A stretch of 64,000 bases of DNA from Ruminococcus sp. (GCA_017480485.1 JAFVAN010000035.1:24792-88791), one strand, 5' to 3'. Positions 1 to 9,724 are shown, counted from the first letter of the stretch. Translations and numbers: made by a program. Notes: generated by a model not told the origin, from the letters alone.

Positions 1-6
1 TTGTTG

Positions 7-12
7 TATAAT
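7..12 (+). promoter_or_regulatory. -10 box of a sigma-A-type promoter, partial
   Basis: TATAAT is followed about 30 bases later by the GGGAGG ribosome site of the first gene. Any -35 box lies outside the window, so this is only a plausible call. Confidence 0.4.
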
Positions 13-48
13 ATATAGGTATTACTGTGTTTTTCGGGAGGGCTATGC

Positions 49-762
49 TTGAAATTTGATGACTATTTGAAGGTCGGGAAGATACTGTTTGAGTATCTTC
101 CCTATACCTTGAAGCTTTTCTTCTTCACGCTGCTGTTCTCCATCCCCCTTGGGATGGTGGTGACGTGGCTCAAAAAGTGCCGCTTTAAGCCTGTTTCGTG
201 GCTGACGAACCTCTATATACTTATCATGCGCGGCACCCCCCTGATGCTGCAGATAGTCGCCGTTTATTACGCCATCCCCATGATGGTCAAATCCGCGAAG
301 ACCGCAGGCAGGGCCGACACAGCCCTTTATGAGGCTCTGGATAAGTTCAAGGCGGGTGAGAACTATATGTTCATCATGCTGGTCATAGCCTTCGCCTTTA
401 ACTATGCCGCCTATTTTGCCGAGATCTTCCGGGGAGGCATCGAGTCCATCCCTGTGGGACAGTACGAGGCGGCCTCTATGCTGGGCCTCACCAAAATGCA
501 GACCTTCTTCCGCATAATCCTGCCACAGGTGGTAAAGCGGGTCATCCCCGCCACCAGCAACGAGGTCATAGTTCTGGTCAAGGATACCTCCCTCGCCACC
601 GTCATCGCCTATACCGAGATAATGCTGAAGGCCAAGCAGCAGATGAACACCTACAGCTCCATCGGGCCGCTGTTCGTGGCGGGCCTGTTCTACTTTGTGC
701 TGAACGCCATCGTCACCGTTGCGTTCATGCTCATCGAGAAGCACTATAACTATTACAAGTAA
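49..762 (+). CDS. Amino-acid ABC transporter permease (HisM/GlnP type)
   Basis: Inner-membrane permease subunit of a polar amino-acid importer, 237 aa. Hydrophobic segments begin at about residue 18. The conserved cytoplasmic loop that docks the ATPase is present near residues 138-150 (GQYEAASMLGL). The start is TTG at 49, because the nearby ATG at 45 meets a stop after four codons, and GGGAGG at 36-41 is correctly spaced. The ATPase gene follows after 12 bases. The solute-binding protein is not in the window and is probably upstream. The substrate is not determined; family members carry glutamine, cystine or other polar amino acids. Confidence 0.93.
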   Translation: MKFDDYLKVGKILFEYLPYTLKLFFFTLLFSIPLGMVVTWLKKCRFKPVSWLTNLYILIMRGTPLMLQIVAVYYAIPMMVKSAKTAGRADTALYEALDKFKAGENYMFIMLVIAFAFNYAAYFAEIFRGGIESIPVGQYEAASMLGLTKMQTFFRIILPQVVKRVIPATSNEVIVLVKDTSLATVIAYTEIMLKAKQQMNTYSSIGPLFVAGLFYFVLNAIVTVAFMLIEKHYNYYK

Positions 763-774
763 GGAGGCGCCCTG

Positions 775-1533
775 ATGGCTGTTCTTGAAGTCAAAAATCT
801 TTCCAAAAGCTTCGGCGACCTGCAGGTGCTGCGGGATATCTCCTTTAACGTAGAGGAGGGACAGGTGGTCTCCGTCATCGGGCCTTCGGGCTCGGGAAAA
901 TCCACACTGCTCCGGTGCGTCAATCAGCTGGAGCGGGCCGACAGCGGCGAGATAAACGTCTGCGGCATGAATATGCTGCGCATGGAGGGACAAAAGGCCG
1001 TCTATGCCCCCCGCAAGACCCTTCGGGAGATAAGGCTCCGCATCGGTCTGGTGTTCCAGAATTTCAACCTCTTCCCCCATATGAACGTCATGCAGAATAT
1101 AATCGAAGCCCCCGTCCATGTGCTTAAAAGATCAAAGCAGGAGGCCACGGACACCGCCGCCGAGCTGCTGGAAAAAATGGGCCTAACAGGCAAGGAGAAA
1201 AGTTATCCCTGCGAGCTCTCGGGCGGACAGCAGCAGAGAGTTTCCATAGCCCGCGCCTTGGCCCTGCGGCCGGACGTGCTGTTCTTCGACGAGCCCACCT
1301 CGGCCCTTGACCCCGAGCTGACGGGGGAGATACTTAAAGTCATCAAGGGCCTTGCTGCGGAGAAAATGACCATGGTCATCGTCACTCATGAAATGGAATT
1401 CGCCCGAGAGGTCTCCAACCACGTCATCTTTATGGACGGCGGCTATATTGTGGAGGAGGGCGACCCCGAGACCCTCTTCGGCGACACCCAGAACGAGCGC
1501 ACCAAGCAGTTCCTTAGCCGATACAGAGGTTAG
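775..1533 (+). CDS. Amino-acid ABC transporter ATPase (GlnQ type)
   Basis: ATPase of the polar amino-acid uptake system, partner of the permease just upstream. Visible are Walker [10 protein letters not shown] (about residue 36), the Q-loop in [10 protein letters not shown], the signature LSGGQQQR, Walker [14 protein letters not shown] and the switch histidine in VTHEM. At 252 aa it has the usual family length. GGAGG lies just before the ATG. The stop codon sits inside a short run of TTAGAGG-like 7-base repeats, a pattern also found after other genes here. Confidence 0.95.
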   Translation: MAVLEVKNLSKSFGDLQVLRDISFNVEEGQVVSVIGPSGSGKSTLLRCVNQLERADSGEINVCGMNMLRMEGQKAVYAPRKTLREIRLRIGLVFQNFNLFPHMNVMQNIIEAPVHVLKRSKQEATDTAAELLEKMGLTGKEKSYPCELSGGQQQRVSIARALALRPDVLFFDEPTSALDPELTGEILKVIKGLAAEKMTMVIVTHEMEFAREVSNHVIFMDGGYIVEEGDPETLFGDTQNERTKQFLSRYRG

Positions 1534-1544
1534 AGGTTAGAAAT
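1526..1544 (+). repeat. Short 7-base periodic repeat at a stop codon
   Basis: GAGGTTAGAGGTTAGAAAT repeats the TTAGAGG heptad and includes the TAG stop of the ATPase gene. It is a small relative of the inverted heptad array at 17034-17151. Confidence 0.5.
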
Positions 1545-1606
1545 GCCATGATGGGGCATATCCTCCCGCTCACACAAACAACGGCCCTGCCGTCCGCGAT
1601 AGGACC

Positions 1607-1635
1607 TTGACATATAGCGGGTTTTAGGGTAAAAT
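1607..1635 (+). promoter_or_regulatory. Sigma-A promoter of glyS
   Basis: TTGACA (1607-1612), a 17-base spacer and TAAAAT (1630-1635), about 40 bases before the glyS start. No T-box leader was seen between this promoter and the gene. Confidence 0.8.
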
Positions 1636-1675
1636 AGTAATGTATTATTCTATCATTATCAAAGGAGAATGAAAT

Positions 1676-3061
1676 ATGAAAAACACCGAAAAAACAATGG
1701 ACAAGCTCGTGGCGCTCTGTAAGGGCAGAGGCTTCGTTTATCCCGGCAGCGAGATCTATGGCGGCCTCGCCAACACCTGGGACTACGGCCCCTTGGGCGT
1801 GGAGCTTAAAAACAATATCAAGAGCGCCTGGAGAAAGAAGTTCATTCAGGAGAACAAGTATAACGTGGGCCTCGACTCCGCTATCCTTATGAACCCCCAG
1901 ACCTGGGTAGCCTCGGGCCACCTTGGCGGCTTCTCCGACCCCCTTATGGACTGCAAGGAGTGCAAGACCCGCCACCGCGCCGATAACCTCATCGAGGACT
2001 TCGACGGCACCAACGTCGCGGGCTGGACCAACGAGCAGATGATGAACTATATCAAGGAAAAGAACATCCCCTGCCCCGACTGCGGAAAGCACAACTTCAC
2101 CGATATCCGCCAGTTCAACCTTATGTTCAAGACCTTCCAGGGCGTCACCGAGGACTCCAAGGCAGAGCTCTACCTCCGCCCCGAGACCGCTCAGGGAATA
2201 TTCGTAAACTTTGCAAACATCCAGCGCACCAGCCGCAGAAAGGTTCCCTTCGGCGTGGCTCAGGTGGGCAAGAGCTTCCGTAACGAGATCACCCCCGGAA
2301 ACTTCATCTTCCGTGTTCGCGAGTTCGAGCAGATGGAGCTTGAGTTCTTCTGCAAGCCCGGCACTGACCTCGAGTGGTTCGAGTATTGGAGAGGCTTCTG
2401 CCGCGACTGGCTGCTCTCCCTCGGCATAAAGGAAGAGAACCTGCGCCTGCGCGACCACTCCCCCGAGGAGCTTTGCTTCTACTCAAAGGCCACTACCGAT
2501 TTCGAGTACCTTTTCCCCTTCGGCTGGGGCGAGCTCTGGGGCGTTGCCGACAGGACCGACTACGACCTCACACAGCATATCAATACCTCGGGCAAGACCC
2601 TCGACTACTTTGACCCCGAGACCAACGAGAGATATATCCCCTACGTTATCGAGCCCTCGCTGGGCGTCGAGAGGCTGTTCCTTACAGTCATCACCGAGGC
2701 CTACGACGAGGAGAACATCGGCACAGAGGAGAAGCCCGACGTCAGGACCGTTATGCGCTTCCACCCCGCACTTGCGCCCTTCAAGGCCTGCGTGCTGCCC
2801 CTGTCCAAGAAGCTCTCGCAGCAGGCGGGAGAGCTCTATGATGAGCTTTGCCGCGATTTCAGCGTTGACTACGACGAGGCAGGCTCTATCGGCAAGCGCT
2901 ATCGCCGTCAGGACGAGATCGGCACCCCCTACTGCATCACCTATGACTTCGATTCCGTCGAGGACGGCTGCGTGACCGTTCGCGACAGAGACACTATGGA
3001 GCAGGAGAGAGTGAAGATCGCCGACCTGCGCGCATATATCGCCGAGAAGATCAGGTTCTGA
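1676..3061 (+). CDS. glyS: Glycyl-tRNA synthetase (dimeric, class II)
   Basis: Charges tRNA-Gly with glycine in the cytoplasm. At 461 aa it is the single-chain alpha2 type (often named glyQS), not the alpha/beta type. The N-terminal [12 protein letters not shown]...[13 protein letters not shown] region is the family hallmark, the class II core motifs follow (RPETAQGIF near residue 170, then FRNEITP and [11 protein letters not shown]), and an anticodon-binding domain ends the protein. AAAGGAG precedes the ATG, with a clean sigma-A promoter upstream. It is probably monocistronic or joined with the zinc-ribbon gene 21 bases downstream. Confidence 0.97.
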   Translation: MKNTEKTMDKLVALCKGRGFVYPGSEIYGGLANTWDYGPLGVELKNNIKSAWRKKFIQENKYNVGLDSAILMNPQTWVASGHLGGFSDPLMDCKECKTRHRADNLIEDFDGTNVAGWTNEQMMNYIKEKNIPCPDCGKHNFTDIRQFNLMFKTFQGVTEDSKAELYLRPETAQGIFVNFANIQRTSRRKVPFGVAQVGKSFRNEITPGNFIFRVREFEQMELEFFCKPGTDLEWFEYWRGFCRDWLLSLGIKEENLRLRDHSPEELCFYSKATTDFEYLFPFGWGELWGVADRTDYDLTQHINTSGKTLDYFDPETNERYIPYVIEPSLGVERLFLTVITEAYDEENIGTEEKPDVRTVMRFHPALAPFKACVLPLSKKLSQQAGELYDELCRDFSVDYDEAGSIGKRYRRQDEIGTPYCITYDFDSVEDGCVTVRDRDTMEQERVKIADLRAYIAEKIRF

Positions 3062-3082
3062 GACATTTAGAGGTAGATCACT

Positions 3083-3826
3083 TTGGGAAAGACTTGTAAG
3101 TCCTGCGGCGCCTTTTATTCGGGAGATTACTGCGACAAGTGCGGCTACGGCAAGCCCGAGGTCAAGAGCAAGTCGCTGGAAAAGCTGAAAAAACAGGCCC
3201 GCCGCAAGCCGGACCGCTTTATGACCCCCGAGGAAAAGAAAAAGGTCTACGCCGCCGAGCGCCGCGAGCGCGAGCAGAAGCGGCAGGGAGGAGCGCGGGC
3301 AGCCGCCGACCCCAACGGCAGGCGCAACCTGCTCATTGCCGTGGCGGTGATAACAGCCATAGTCGTGCTCTATGCCCTCATCAGCAACGGCGTCATTTTG
3401 AAGCGGGACAAAAACGATGTTATAAAGCAATACTTCCGCGCCCTGGACGAGAACGACTTCGACAAGTTCACAGCCTCTGTGGCTCCCGAGATCGAGGATA
3501 TCTACAACAAGGAGCGCGAGGAGCTGGGCCTTGGCAAGGAGGAGTATATGCGCACCTTCAAGCAGGGGCTCGAGGAATACTACGGCCAAGGGCTGAGCAT
3601 AAGCGTCTCCATCGGACGCGAGGAGGAGCTTGATCAGGCGGACTTTGACGAGATGCTTGAGGGCTATAAGGCGGCCTATAACGCCGCCCCCAAGCTGAAA
3701 GAGGCCTACGTCGTTTACTGCGAGGTGACCTATTCGGGCTCCGAGCGGACAGAGACCGTCCAGTACGAGGTCTATGCCGCCCGCAAGGGCTGGAAGTGGA
3801 GGCTCTACAACGTAGAGATAGCATAG
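3083..3826 (+). CDS. Zinc-ribbon, single-span membrane protein of unknown function
   Basis: 247 aa. The N-terminus has a zinc-ribbon-like four-cysteine motif (CKSCGAFYSGDYCDKCG, residues 5-21), then a Lys/Arg/Glu-rich cytoplasmic stretch, one membrane span near residues 80-105 and an outer domain of about 140 residues. That domain (KQYFRALDENDFDKF) resembles the fold of small DUF4878-type lipoprotein domains, but I cannot name the family. The start is TTG at 3083 with a GAGGT site upstream; no ATG lies before the first cysteine pair. Its 21-base distance from glyS suggests read-through expression. The terminator at 3847 ends the unit. Confidence 0.8.
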   Translation: MGKTCKSCGAFYSGDYCDKCGYGKPEVKSKSLEKLKKQARRKPDRFMTPEEKKKVYAAERREREQKRQGGARAAADPNGRRNLLIAVAVITAIVVLYALISNGVILKRDKNDVIKQYFRALDENDFDKFTASVAPEIEDIYNKEREELGLGKEEYMRTFKQGLEEYYGQGLSISVSIGREEELDQADFDEMLEGYKAAYNAAPKLKEAYVVYCEVTYSGSERTETVQYEVYAARKGWKWRLYNVEIA

Positions 3827-3846
3827 CGCTTCAATGCACAATACAC

Positions 3847-3905
3847 AATGCACAATGAAAGAGAGGTTCACAAGGAGGCTTGGCGTTCATTGTGCATTTT
3901 TTTTA
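3847..3905 (+). terminator. Intrinsic terminator built from CACAATG heptads
   Basis: A perfect 13-base stem (AATGCACAATGAA, 3847-3859, with its complement at 3886-3898) is followed by a run of T. The left arm is part of a CACAATG/CACAATA 7-base repeat starting near 3837. Confidence 0.8.
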
Positions 3906-3968
3906 AGCGACGATATTTGAAAAATGATAACCGATAGCGAAACAAATAATATGAGAGGAAAGAAGAAT

Positions 3969-4919
3969 ATGAGCGAAACTGTTGTCAGCATACGCGGGCT
4001 CGTAAAGAAATACAAGGAGCTCACCGCCCTTGACGGGCTCTCTCTCGAGATCAAGGAGGGCGAGGTCTTTGGACTGCTGGGGCCTAACGGCTCCGGAAAG
4101 ACCACCACCATCAGCTGCCTGCTGGCGCTGCTGGAATATGACAGCGGCGAGATCGAGATCTTCGGCAAGCCCATGACCCCCGTGAGCTACGATATCAAGC
4201 GGGATATCGGCATAATAATGCAGAACGTGGCGGTCTTTGAGGAGCTGACGGTCTATGAGAACATTGACTATTTCTGCGGGCTGTATGTAAAGGACAAGAA
4301 GACCCGCGCCCGGTATGTCGAGGAGGCCATCCAGTTCGTGGGCCTTGGGGACTTCAAGAAGTTCTATCCCAAGAAGCTTTCGGGCGGCCTGCTCAGGCGC
4401 CTCAATATCGCCTGCGGCATCGCTCATAAGCCGAAGCTCATTATCCTTGACGAGCCCACCGTTGCCGTTGACCCTCAGAGCAGAAACAAGATACTTGAGG
4501 GCATAGAGGAGCTCAACCGCGCAGGCGCCACCGTCATCTACACCTCTCACTACATGGAGGAGGTAGAGCAGATCTGCACCCGCATCGCCATCATGGACAA
4601 GGGCAAGAAGATCGCCGAGGGCACCAAGGAGGAGCTCAAAAAGATGATAAAGAACACCGAGACCATCTCCATTGAGGCAAGGCCCATCACCGAGGAGATA
4701 AAGGATCAGGTCTCGAAGCTCCCCCACGTTTACAAGGCCGAGGAGGAGGACGGCAAGCTCACAGTCTACTGCTCGGGCGGAAAGCACAACCTGATCCGCG
4801 TGCTGGGCGTGCTGCAGGAGCATGACGTACATATCGGCAGGGTGTACAGCGAGCTGCCATCCCTCAACGACGTCTTCCTTGAGATAACAGGCAAGGCCCT
4901 GCGGGATAAGGAGGAATAA
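3969..4919 (+). CDS. ABC-2 type exporter ATPase
   Basis: ATPase of a three-gene exporter with the two permeases that follow. It has Walker A GPNGSGKTT, signature LSGGLLRR, Walker B LIILDEPTVAVDP and a C-terminal domain of about 90 aa typical of drug, lantibiotic or sodium exporters. An upstream ATG at 3924 is in frame, but AGAGGAAAG at 3954-3962 fits the ATG at 3969 (MSETVVSIRG), which gives a normal 316 aa ABC start. The first permease begins 2 bases after the stop. The cargo is unknown. Confidence 0.92.
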   Translation: MSETVVSIRGLVKKYKELTALDGLSLEIKEGEVFGLLGPNGSGKTTTISCLLALLEYDSGEIEIFGKPMTPVSYDIKRDIGIIMQNVAVFEELTVYENIDYFCGLYVKDKKTRARYVEEAIQFVGLGDFKKFYPKKLSGGLLRRLNIACGIAHKPKLIILDEPTVAVDPQSRNKILEGIEELNRAGATVIYTSHYMEEVEQICTRIAIMDKGKKIAEGTKEELKKMIKNTETISIEARPITEEIKDQVSKLPHVYKAEEEDGKLTVYCSGGKHNLIRVLGVLQEHDVHIGRVYSELPSLNDVFLEITGKALRDKEE

Positions 4920-4921
4920 GA

Positions 4922-6058
4922 ATGTTCTTCCACGACCTTAAATACGACCTGCTGTCCATCGTCAGGACAAAGGCGGTCATATTCTGGCTGCTGATCTTTC
5001 CCATAGCCTTGGGCAGCTTCTTCAAGATAGCCTTCGACGGCATCTACGACAAGACCACCAAGTTCAATACCGTCCCCGTGGCGGTGGTGAGCGAGGACGA
5101 GAATGTCAAGCAGGCCATAGACTCGGTGAGCGAGGGCGAGGAGCCCCTTTTCAAGCCCACCTATGTGAGTACCCTCGAGGAGGCCGAAAAGCTTCTGCGG
5201 GATGGCGAGGTCAAGGGCATTCTCACCGCCGACAGCGAGAGCAAGCTCTCTGTGACAGTTGCATCCAAGGGCATAGACGAGACCATTATAAAGGCCTTCG
5301 CCGACAGCTACGAGCTGAACCGCTCCATCATCATGGACGCTGTGGAGAGCGGCAGCTTTGACAAGCTGGATGCCATTTCCACCGCCCTCACCGCAGATGC
5401 CAAGGCGGTGTCGGACATTGACCTTACCAACGGCAGCACCGACAATCTTGCTCAGTATTTCTATAACCTGCTGGCCATGACGGCCCTTTACGGTATGCTG
5501 CTGGGCCTTAACATAACCATACTCAATCAGGCCAATCTCTCGAACCTTGGCATGAGGCGGCAGTGCTCGCCCCGCAAGAAGTCCTACACCCTGCTGGTGA
5601 GCCTCTGCGCGGCATTCATTGCTCAGTCCGTTTGCATGGTGGTAGCCGTCACCTTCGTGCGGTTCGCCTTGGGTATCGACCTTGGGGAGCGGCTTGGGCT
5701 CGTGTACCTCACGGGCATCGTGGGGGGACTGCTGGGCGTGTGCTTCGGCTTTGCAGTGGGCTCTGTGGGCCGCGGCTCCTACGACAAAAAGATGGGCATA
5801 CTCATGTCTATCGTGATGCTCCTCTGCTTCCTCAGCGGCCTGATGGTCGGAAACATGAAAGCCGTAGTGGAGCAGAAGGCCCCATGGTTCAACAAGATAA
5901 ACCCCGCCGCTGTCATCTCCGACAGCTTCTACTGCCTGGTGCTCTACGATGACCTGAGCAGATATCTGGAAAAGCTCATCACGATGCTTGTTATCTCTGC
6001 GGTGTTCGTGCTTGCGGGCTTTGCTCTGACAAGGAGGCGCAAGTATGAAAGTCTTTGA
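4922..6058 (+). CDS. ABC-2 type exporter permease 1
   Basis: 378 aa membrane subunit. It shows one N-terminal span (about residues 18-38), a large extracytoplasmic domain to about residue 170, then about five spans in the C-terminal half, the YhgE/ABC-2 layout. The gene overlaps the second permease by 14 bases, so translation is probably coupled. Residues 212-218 are RRQCSPR, the basic loop between the second and third spans. The two non-identical permeases suggest a heterodimeric channel. Confidence 0.88.
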   Translation: MFFHDLKYDLLSIVRTKAVIFWLLIFPIALGSFFKIAFDGIYDKTTKFNTVPVAVVSEDENVKQAIDSVSEGEEPLFKPTYVSTLEEAEKLLRDGEVKGILTADSESKLSVTVASKGIDETIIKAFADSYELNRSIIMDAVESGSFDKLDAISTALTADAKAVSDIDLTNGSTDNLAQYFYNLLAMTALYGMLLGLNITILNQANLSNLGMRRQCSPRKKSYTLLVSLCAAFIAQSVCMVVAVTFVRFALGIDLGERLGLVYLTGIVGGLLGVCFGFAVGSVGRGSYDKKMGILMSIVMLLCFLSGLMVGNMKAVVEQKAPWFNKINPAAVISDSFYCLVLYDDLSRYLEKLITMLVISAVFVLAGFALTRRRKYESL

Positions 6059-7190
6059 ACTGTTTTTCAGGGTGCTGAAAAAGCATCTGGTCACAACTAT
6101 CATCTACATCGTGGTGTTCCTCTTTATCTCTGTCCAGTTTGTAAAGAACGAGGACAAGCAGCTCTCTTTTGAGGAGACAAAGCTGGATATCGTGGTCTTT
6201 GACGAGGACGACACCGACGCCAGCCGCAGCTTGAAGGAATTCATCGGCAAAAAGCACGACCTTGGCGAGCTGGACCGCCGCGATGACGCCATCTTGGACG
6301 CCCTCTACTACGAGGAGTACGATGCGGCCATCGTCATCAAGAAGGGCTATTCCGAGGCCCTTGCGGCAGGCAGGACAGGCGGCCTCTTCGAGAGCTACCA
6401 CGTCCACGACAGCTACGCTGAGGTGCTGGTGAAGAACCTGCTGGGCGAGTACGTTTCCACCGTCAAGGCTTACCTTGCGGGGGGCAGCGACTTTGAGGCG
6501 GCCATAGACAAGACGGGAGCCGTTCTCACCGAGGGCGCCGAGGTCAAGATGCTTGAGGACGAGGACGAGGGCAGCTCTGAATACTCCGAGGATTTCGGGG
6601 TCTACTTCCAGTATCTTGCCTATATCCTGATCTCCGTTATGATCTCGGCTCTGGGGCCTGTGCTCATAGTGCTGCAAAAGAAGGACAACCGGGAGCGGAC
6701 CATCTGCTCCGGAATCTCTCCCACAGGCAGGATACTGCAGATCTATCTCGGGACCAGCGTTTTTGTGGTGGCCGTGTGGCTGATATTCATGGCGGCAGGC
6801 GCTGTGATCAACGGCGGGATGTACGAGGGCAGGGCATGGATGGCAGTGCTCAACAGCCTTGTTTACTCTCTTATCTCGGCAGGCATAGCCATTCTGCTGG
6901 CGGCCTTCGATCTCAAGGATCAGGCCCTCTCTCTGCTCACCCAGATAATCGGCCTTGGCATGAGCTTCCTCTGCGGCGTGTTCGTGCCCCAGAGCTTCCT
7001 TGGCGACGGAGTTCTGAAATTCGCCCATATTCTTCCTGCATACTGGTACGTTCGCGCAAACAACGTGCTGGTCGGCACTGAGGTCGCCTACTCGGCCTCC
7101 GAGGTCTACAAGTGCATCGGCATCGAGGTCGGCTTCATGGTCGCTCTCTTCACAGCAGCAGTGATAGTTGCAAGAAGGCGTCGGCGCTAA
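6045..7190 (+). CDS. ABC-2 type exporter permease 2
   Basis: 381 aa with the same plan as permease 1: an N-terminal span (about residues 13-32), an outer domain rich in Asp/Glu, then a C-terminal group of spans ending in basic RRRRR. It starts inside the end of permease 1. A strong palindromic terminator at 7263-7308 lies downstream, shared with the convergent LCP gene. Confidence 0.88.
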   Translation: MKVFELFFRVLKKHLVTTIIYIVVFLFISVQFVKNEDKQLSFEETKLDIVVFDEDDTDASRSLKEFIGKKHDLGELDRRDDAILDALYYEEYDAAIVIKKGYSEALAAGRTGGLFESYHVHDSYAEVLVKNLLGEYVSTVKAYLAGGSDFEAAIDKTGAVLTEGAEVKMLEDEDEGSSEYSEDFGVYFQYLAYILISVMISALGPVLIVLQKKDNRERTICSGISPTGRILQIYLGTSVFVVAVWLIFMAAGAVINGGMYEGRAWMAVLNSLVYSLISAGIAILLAAFDLKDQALSLLTQIIGLGMSFLCGVFVPQSFLGDGVLKFAHILPAYWYVRANNVLVGTEVAYSASEVYKCIGIEVGFMVALFTAAVIVARRRRR

Positions 7191-7262
7191 CGGTGCATGG
7201 CGTACACATCCCGATCCTTCTGGAAAATATTATTGCGGCGCTGCGAAGCAGCACTGCAAAGT

Positions 7263-7308
7263 GCGAAAAAGGAACCTCACCCCTTTTGGGGGTGAGGTTC
7301 CTTTTTCG
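7263..7308. terminator. Bidirectional palindromic terminator
   Basis: A stem of about 20 base pairs (GCGAAAAAGGAACCTCACC with its complement) lies between the convergent exporter operon and LCP gene, with A- and T-runs at both ends. It belongs to a family of similar hairpins also at 24926, 31306, 41258, 58039 and 61861. The flanks GCGGCGCTGCG and CGCCTGAAGCCGCT are shared with the copy at 58039. Confidence 0.85.
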
Positions 7309-7350
7309 CCTGAAGCCGCTTGTAAAAACAGGCTTCTTTATGCTTGTGTT

Positions 7351-9243
7351 TTACTGGAAGACATTATAGCCTCCGCCGCCTTCGTCTGTGCTGGCGTAGC
7401 GGTACTGATCCTCGTAGTCTATCCAGTTTCCGTTGTCGTCGTAGTAGCCGTTGTGGTCGTAGGGATTGGAGCTGTCGCCTACCGAGCCGTTCTCGTCGGT
7501 GCTGGCGGGCTGCTCCTCGATGACCGTGGTGCCGTAGATGGTCTGCTGCAGGAGTCTTGCGTTTTCGCGCAGGTCTGCCAGCAGCACCGCCTTGTGGTCA
7601 ACAAAGTGTCCCGAATAGGTGCCCTCGGCGGGTATTTGCAGCTGCTGGATGTCGTAGCCCATATACTCGAAGGCGTGCAGCAGCAGGGAAGCGGTCTCGC
7701 CCTCTTCAAGGTCCGTATAGGTATCGGGAAGGATCTTGTTTGCAAGCTCGTTGAGCTGCACCAGCGAGGCGCCCTTGGCCTTTTTGATTATCAGCGAGAT
7801 GACCTCGCGCTGTCTTTCGGTGCGTCCGAAGTCGCTGTATTTCTCGCCCTTGTCAACGTGTCTCAGTCTTGCATAGGCAAGAGCCTGATTGCCGTTGCAG
7901 TGAACGACCTCACCCTCCTTGGCAAGCTCCGGCAGGTAGTCGGTGCCCTTCTTGTTTCCAAGGATGTGGTTCTGCTCGTCCAGAGGGTTCTCCATGCCGC
8001 GGTTGTTGTCGCCGTAGGGGTCGTAGCGCTCGCTCTCGTAGCCGTGGGCCTCGTCGTCGGTGATCTCGATATCCAGACCACCAAGGGTGTCAACGATCTC
8101 GATGAACTGGTTGAAGTTCACTATAACGTACCTGTCGATATTTACGGCAAAATACTGCTGCAGGGTGCTGCGCAGGCACTCGGTGCCGTTGTACCAGTAG
8201 GCGGCGTTCAGCCTGTCCGAGGTATCTATCTCGGGGATATAGAGATAGAGGTCTCTCATGAAGGAGGTCATCGTAATAGTGCCCAGCTTCTTGTTGAGAG
8301 AGAGCAGCATCATAACGTCGGTGTTGCCTCGCTCGTCCCCTGTTTCGGGTCTAAGGTCCTCACCGATGAGCAGCACGTTGAACACGTCCTTGTCGCTCAT
8401 GATGTCCTTGGCGTTGCGTTCCAGCTCGTCCTTCAGGCGCTCCTCCTCGGTGCGGGGGTCAAAGGTGTCCTCCTTGGTGGAGTCGGTGTCGGCGTAGCTC
8501 ATGGGGGCCGAATTTATGCCTCTGTTATCCTTGCCCTTCAGCTTGTTGAAGTAGAAGTGGAACACCAGAAACACCACAAGTGCCAGCAGGCACAACACCA
8601 TGAACACTATTCCTATGGTCGTGAGGGTCTTCTGCTTTATGGTAAGCTTTTTCTTCTTGCCTTTTTTCTTGCCCGAGGTTTTCTTAGCGCCCTTATGCTC
8701 CTCGTCCTGCGGCCTTGCGGTCTTCTCGCCGCTGCTTTTGCTGCGGGGCCTTGGCGTCTCGTCGTCCTCGGGGTCGAGCGGCTTCTTGCCCTGCCTTATG
8801 TTCGGCGCTTTTCCCGAGGCTGCCTTAGAGGCGGCGCTTTTCTTCGGGTGCTCTGTCTGGGGCTTTTTGGGCTTTTCGGCCTTGTCTGCTTTATCGGATA
8901 ACGTAAGCCCTGCGGCATCGTTCATTTTGCTCTTTGCGGCAGGCTTCTCGGGGGTGTCCTTCTTTTCCTCGGGGGCCTGCTCCTTCTCGGGCTCGGGCTT
9001 TTCCTTGGGGCTGCTCTCGGGCTCCTCTTTGATCTCTGCCGAGGCAGGCACGGCCTTTTCGGCCCGCTGCTTTTTCTTTTCCATTGCGGCGGAGATTATA
9101 GACCCCAGCTCATCGTCGTCCTTTTCCAGCTCCGCAGAGATCTCCTTGATATCCTGCGCGCGCTGTTTCTTTTTATTTATGGCGGCAGATATTATCTGTT
9201 CAAGCTCGTCCTCCGAGCTATTGAGTTTCTTATCGTCTGGCAT
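7351..9243 (-). CDS. LCP-family (LytR-CpsA-Psr) cell-wall glycopolymer ligase
   Basis: LCP enzymes attach teichoic acids or capsule polymers to peptidoglycan on the outer membrane face. The 630 aa protein has an unusually long cytoplasmic N-terminus of about 200 residues, one span near 203-230, and an LCP domain from about 285: DVMMLLSLN, FMRDLYLYIP with the conserved Arg/Asp, RLNAAYWYNG, YVIVNFNQFIEIVDTLGG, and YARLRHVDKGEKYSDFGRTERQREV. The N-terminus holds a duplicated segment (LEQIISAAINKKKQRAQ and LGSIISAAMEKKKQRAE), then Lys/Glu/Pro-rich sequence. The C-terminus is Tyr/Gly/Asp-rich. The start is ATG at 9243 with GAGAGGA, and a promoter lies at 9354-9382. Confidence 0.92.
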   Translation of the reverse strand: MPDDKKLNSSEDELEQIISAAINKKKQRAQDIKEISAELEKDDDELGSIISAAMEKKKQRAEKAVPASAEIKEEPESSPKEKPEPEKEQAPEEKKDTPEKPAAKSKMNDAAGLTLSDKADKAEKPKKPQTEHPKKSAASKAASGKAPNIRQGKKPLDPEDDETPRPRSKSSGEKTARPQDEEHKGAKKTSGKKKGKKKKLTIKQKTLTTIGIVFMVLCLLALVVFLVFHFYFNKLKGKDNRGINSAPMSYADTDSTKEDTFDPRTEEERLKDELERNAKDIMSDKDVFNVLLIGEDLRPETGDERGNTDVMMLLSLNKKLGTITMTSFMRDLYLYIPEIDTSDRLNAAYWYNGTECLRSTLQQYFAVNIDRYVIVNFNQFIEIVDTLGGLDIEITDDEAHGYESERYDPYGDNNRGMENPLDEQNHILGNKKGTDYLPELAKEGEVVHCNGNQALAYARLRHVDKGEKYSDFGRTERQREVISLIIKKAKGASLVQLNELANKILPDTYTDLEEGETASLLLHAFEYMGYDIQQLQIPAEGTYSGHFVDHKAVLLADLRENARLLQQTIYGTTVIEEQPASTDENGSVGDSSNPYDHNGYYDDNGNWIDYEDQYRYASTDEGGGGYNVFQ

Positions 9244-9353
9244 TTGTATCCTCTCTCTTTTTGCGGCCCTTGGCCGTTTTTTCGTTTTGTCATTCTGCCC
9301 GTGTATCTTTTTCGACGGGCTTTCGCCCGAACTCGCATAACACTACATTTTAT

Positions 9354-9382
9354 ATTATATACTATCCACAAAGAAATTACAA
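9354..9382 (-). promoter_or_regulatory. Sigma-A promoter of the LCP gene
   Basis: On the minus strand TTGTAA (9377-9382), a 17-base spacer and TATAAT (9354-9359), giving a leader of about 105 bases to the ATG at 9243. Confidence 0.7.
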
Positions 9383-9724
9383 CACTTTTCACAATTTTTT
9401 TTCTTTTTTAATTCCCCCACCAAGGTTTCACTCGTGCGCACACGAGATATCTCAGCGCCTCCCCGGAGGGGAGGTGGGTGCCCTTGTGGATGAGGCAACG
9501 GTGCAGCCGTTCGGAAGGCTTCGTGCGGGTGCTTTCCCGCTGGATGCTGCTTGACTATCGCTCTCCGCCGATTGGTGCGAAAAAAACAAGGCACGAGGTA
9601 AAAACCCCGCACCTTGCAGTTAGGTCAAATTGTCATACACAGCGCCGGTCGATGCTTTATCAATTATCAACTTCTCCCGCACAGCTCGGGCCTGCTGAGG
9701 GCAAACCAAAACCCTCACGCCCCT
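9383..9724. other. Gene-free intergenic stretch
   Basis: No coding sequence is supported here. A segment near 9410-9430 (TTAATTCCCCCACC) recurs at 21412-21425 in the proB-proA gap. Small GC-rich hairpins occur (for example around 9450-9475). I recognise no RNA family. Confidence 0.5.

Noticed and set aside
1534..1675. T-box leader for glyS
   Set aside because: The leader after the promoter is only about 40 bases and lacks T-box elements.
2483..3871. Long minus-strand open frame opposite glyS and the zinc-ribbon gene
   Set aside because: It is a shadow created by GC-rich codon bias; the plus strand carries clear conserved proteins with ribosome sites.
3924..3968. Upstream ATG for the ABC exporter ATPase
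   Set aside because: The ribosome site fits ATG 3969, and the extension has no similarity to ABC N-termini.
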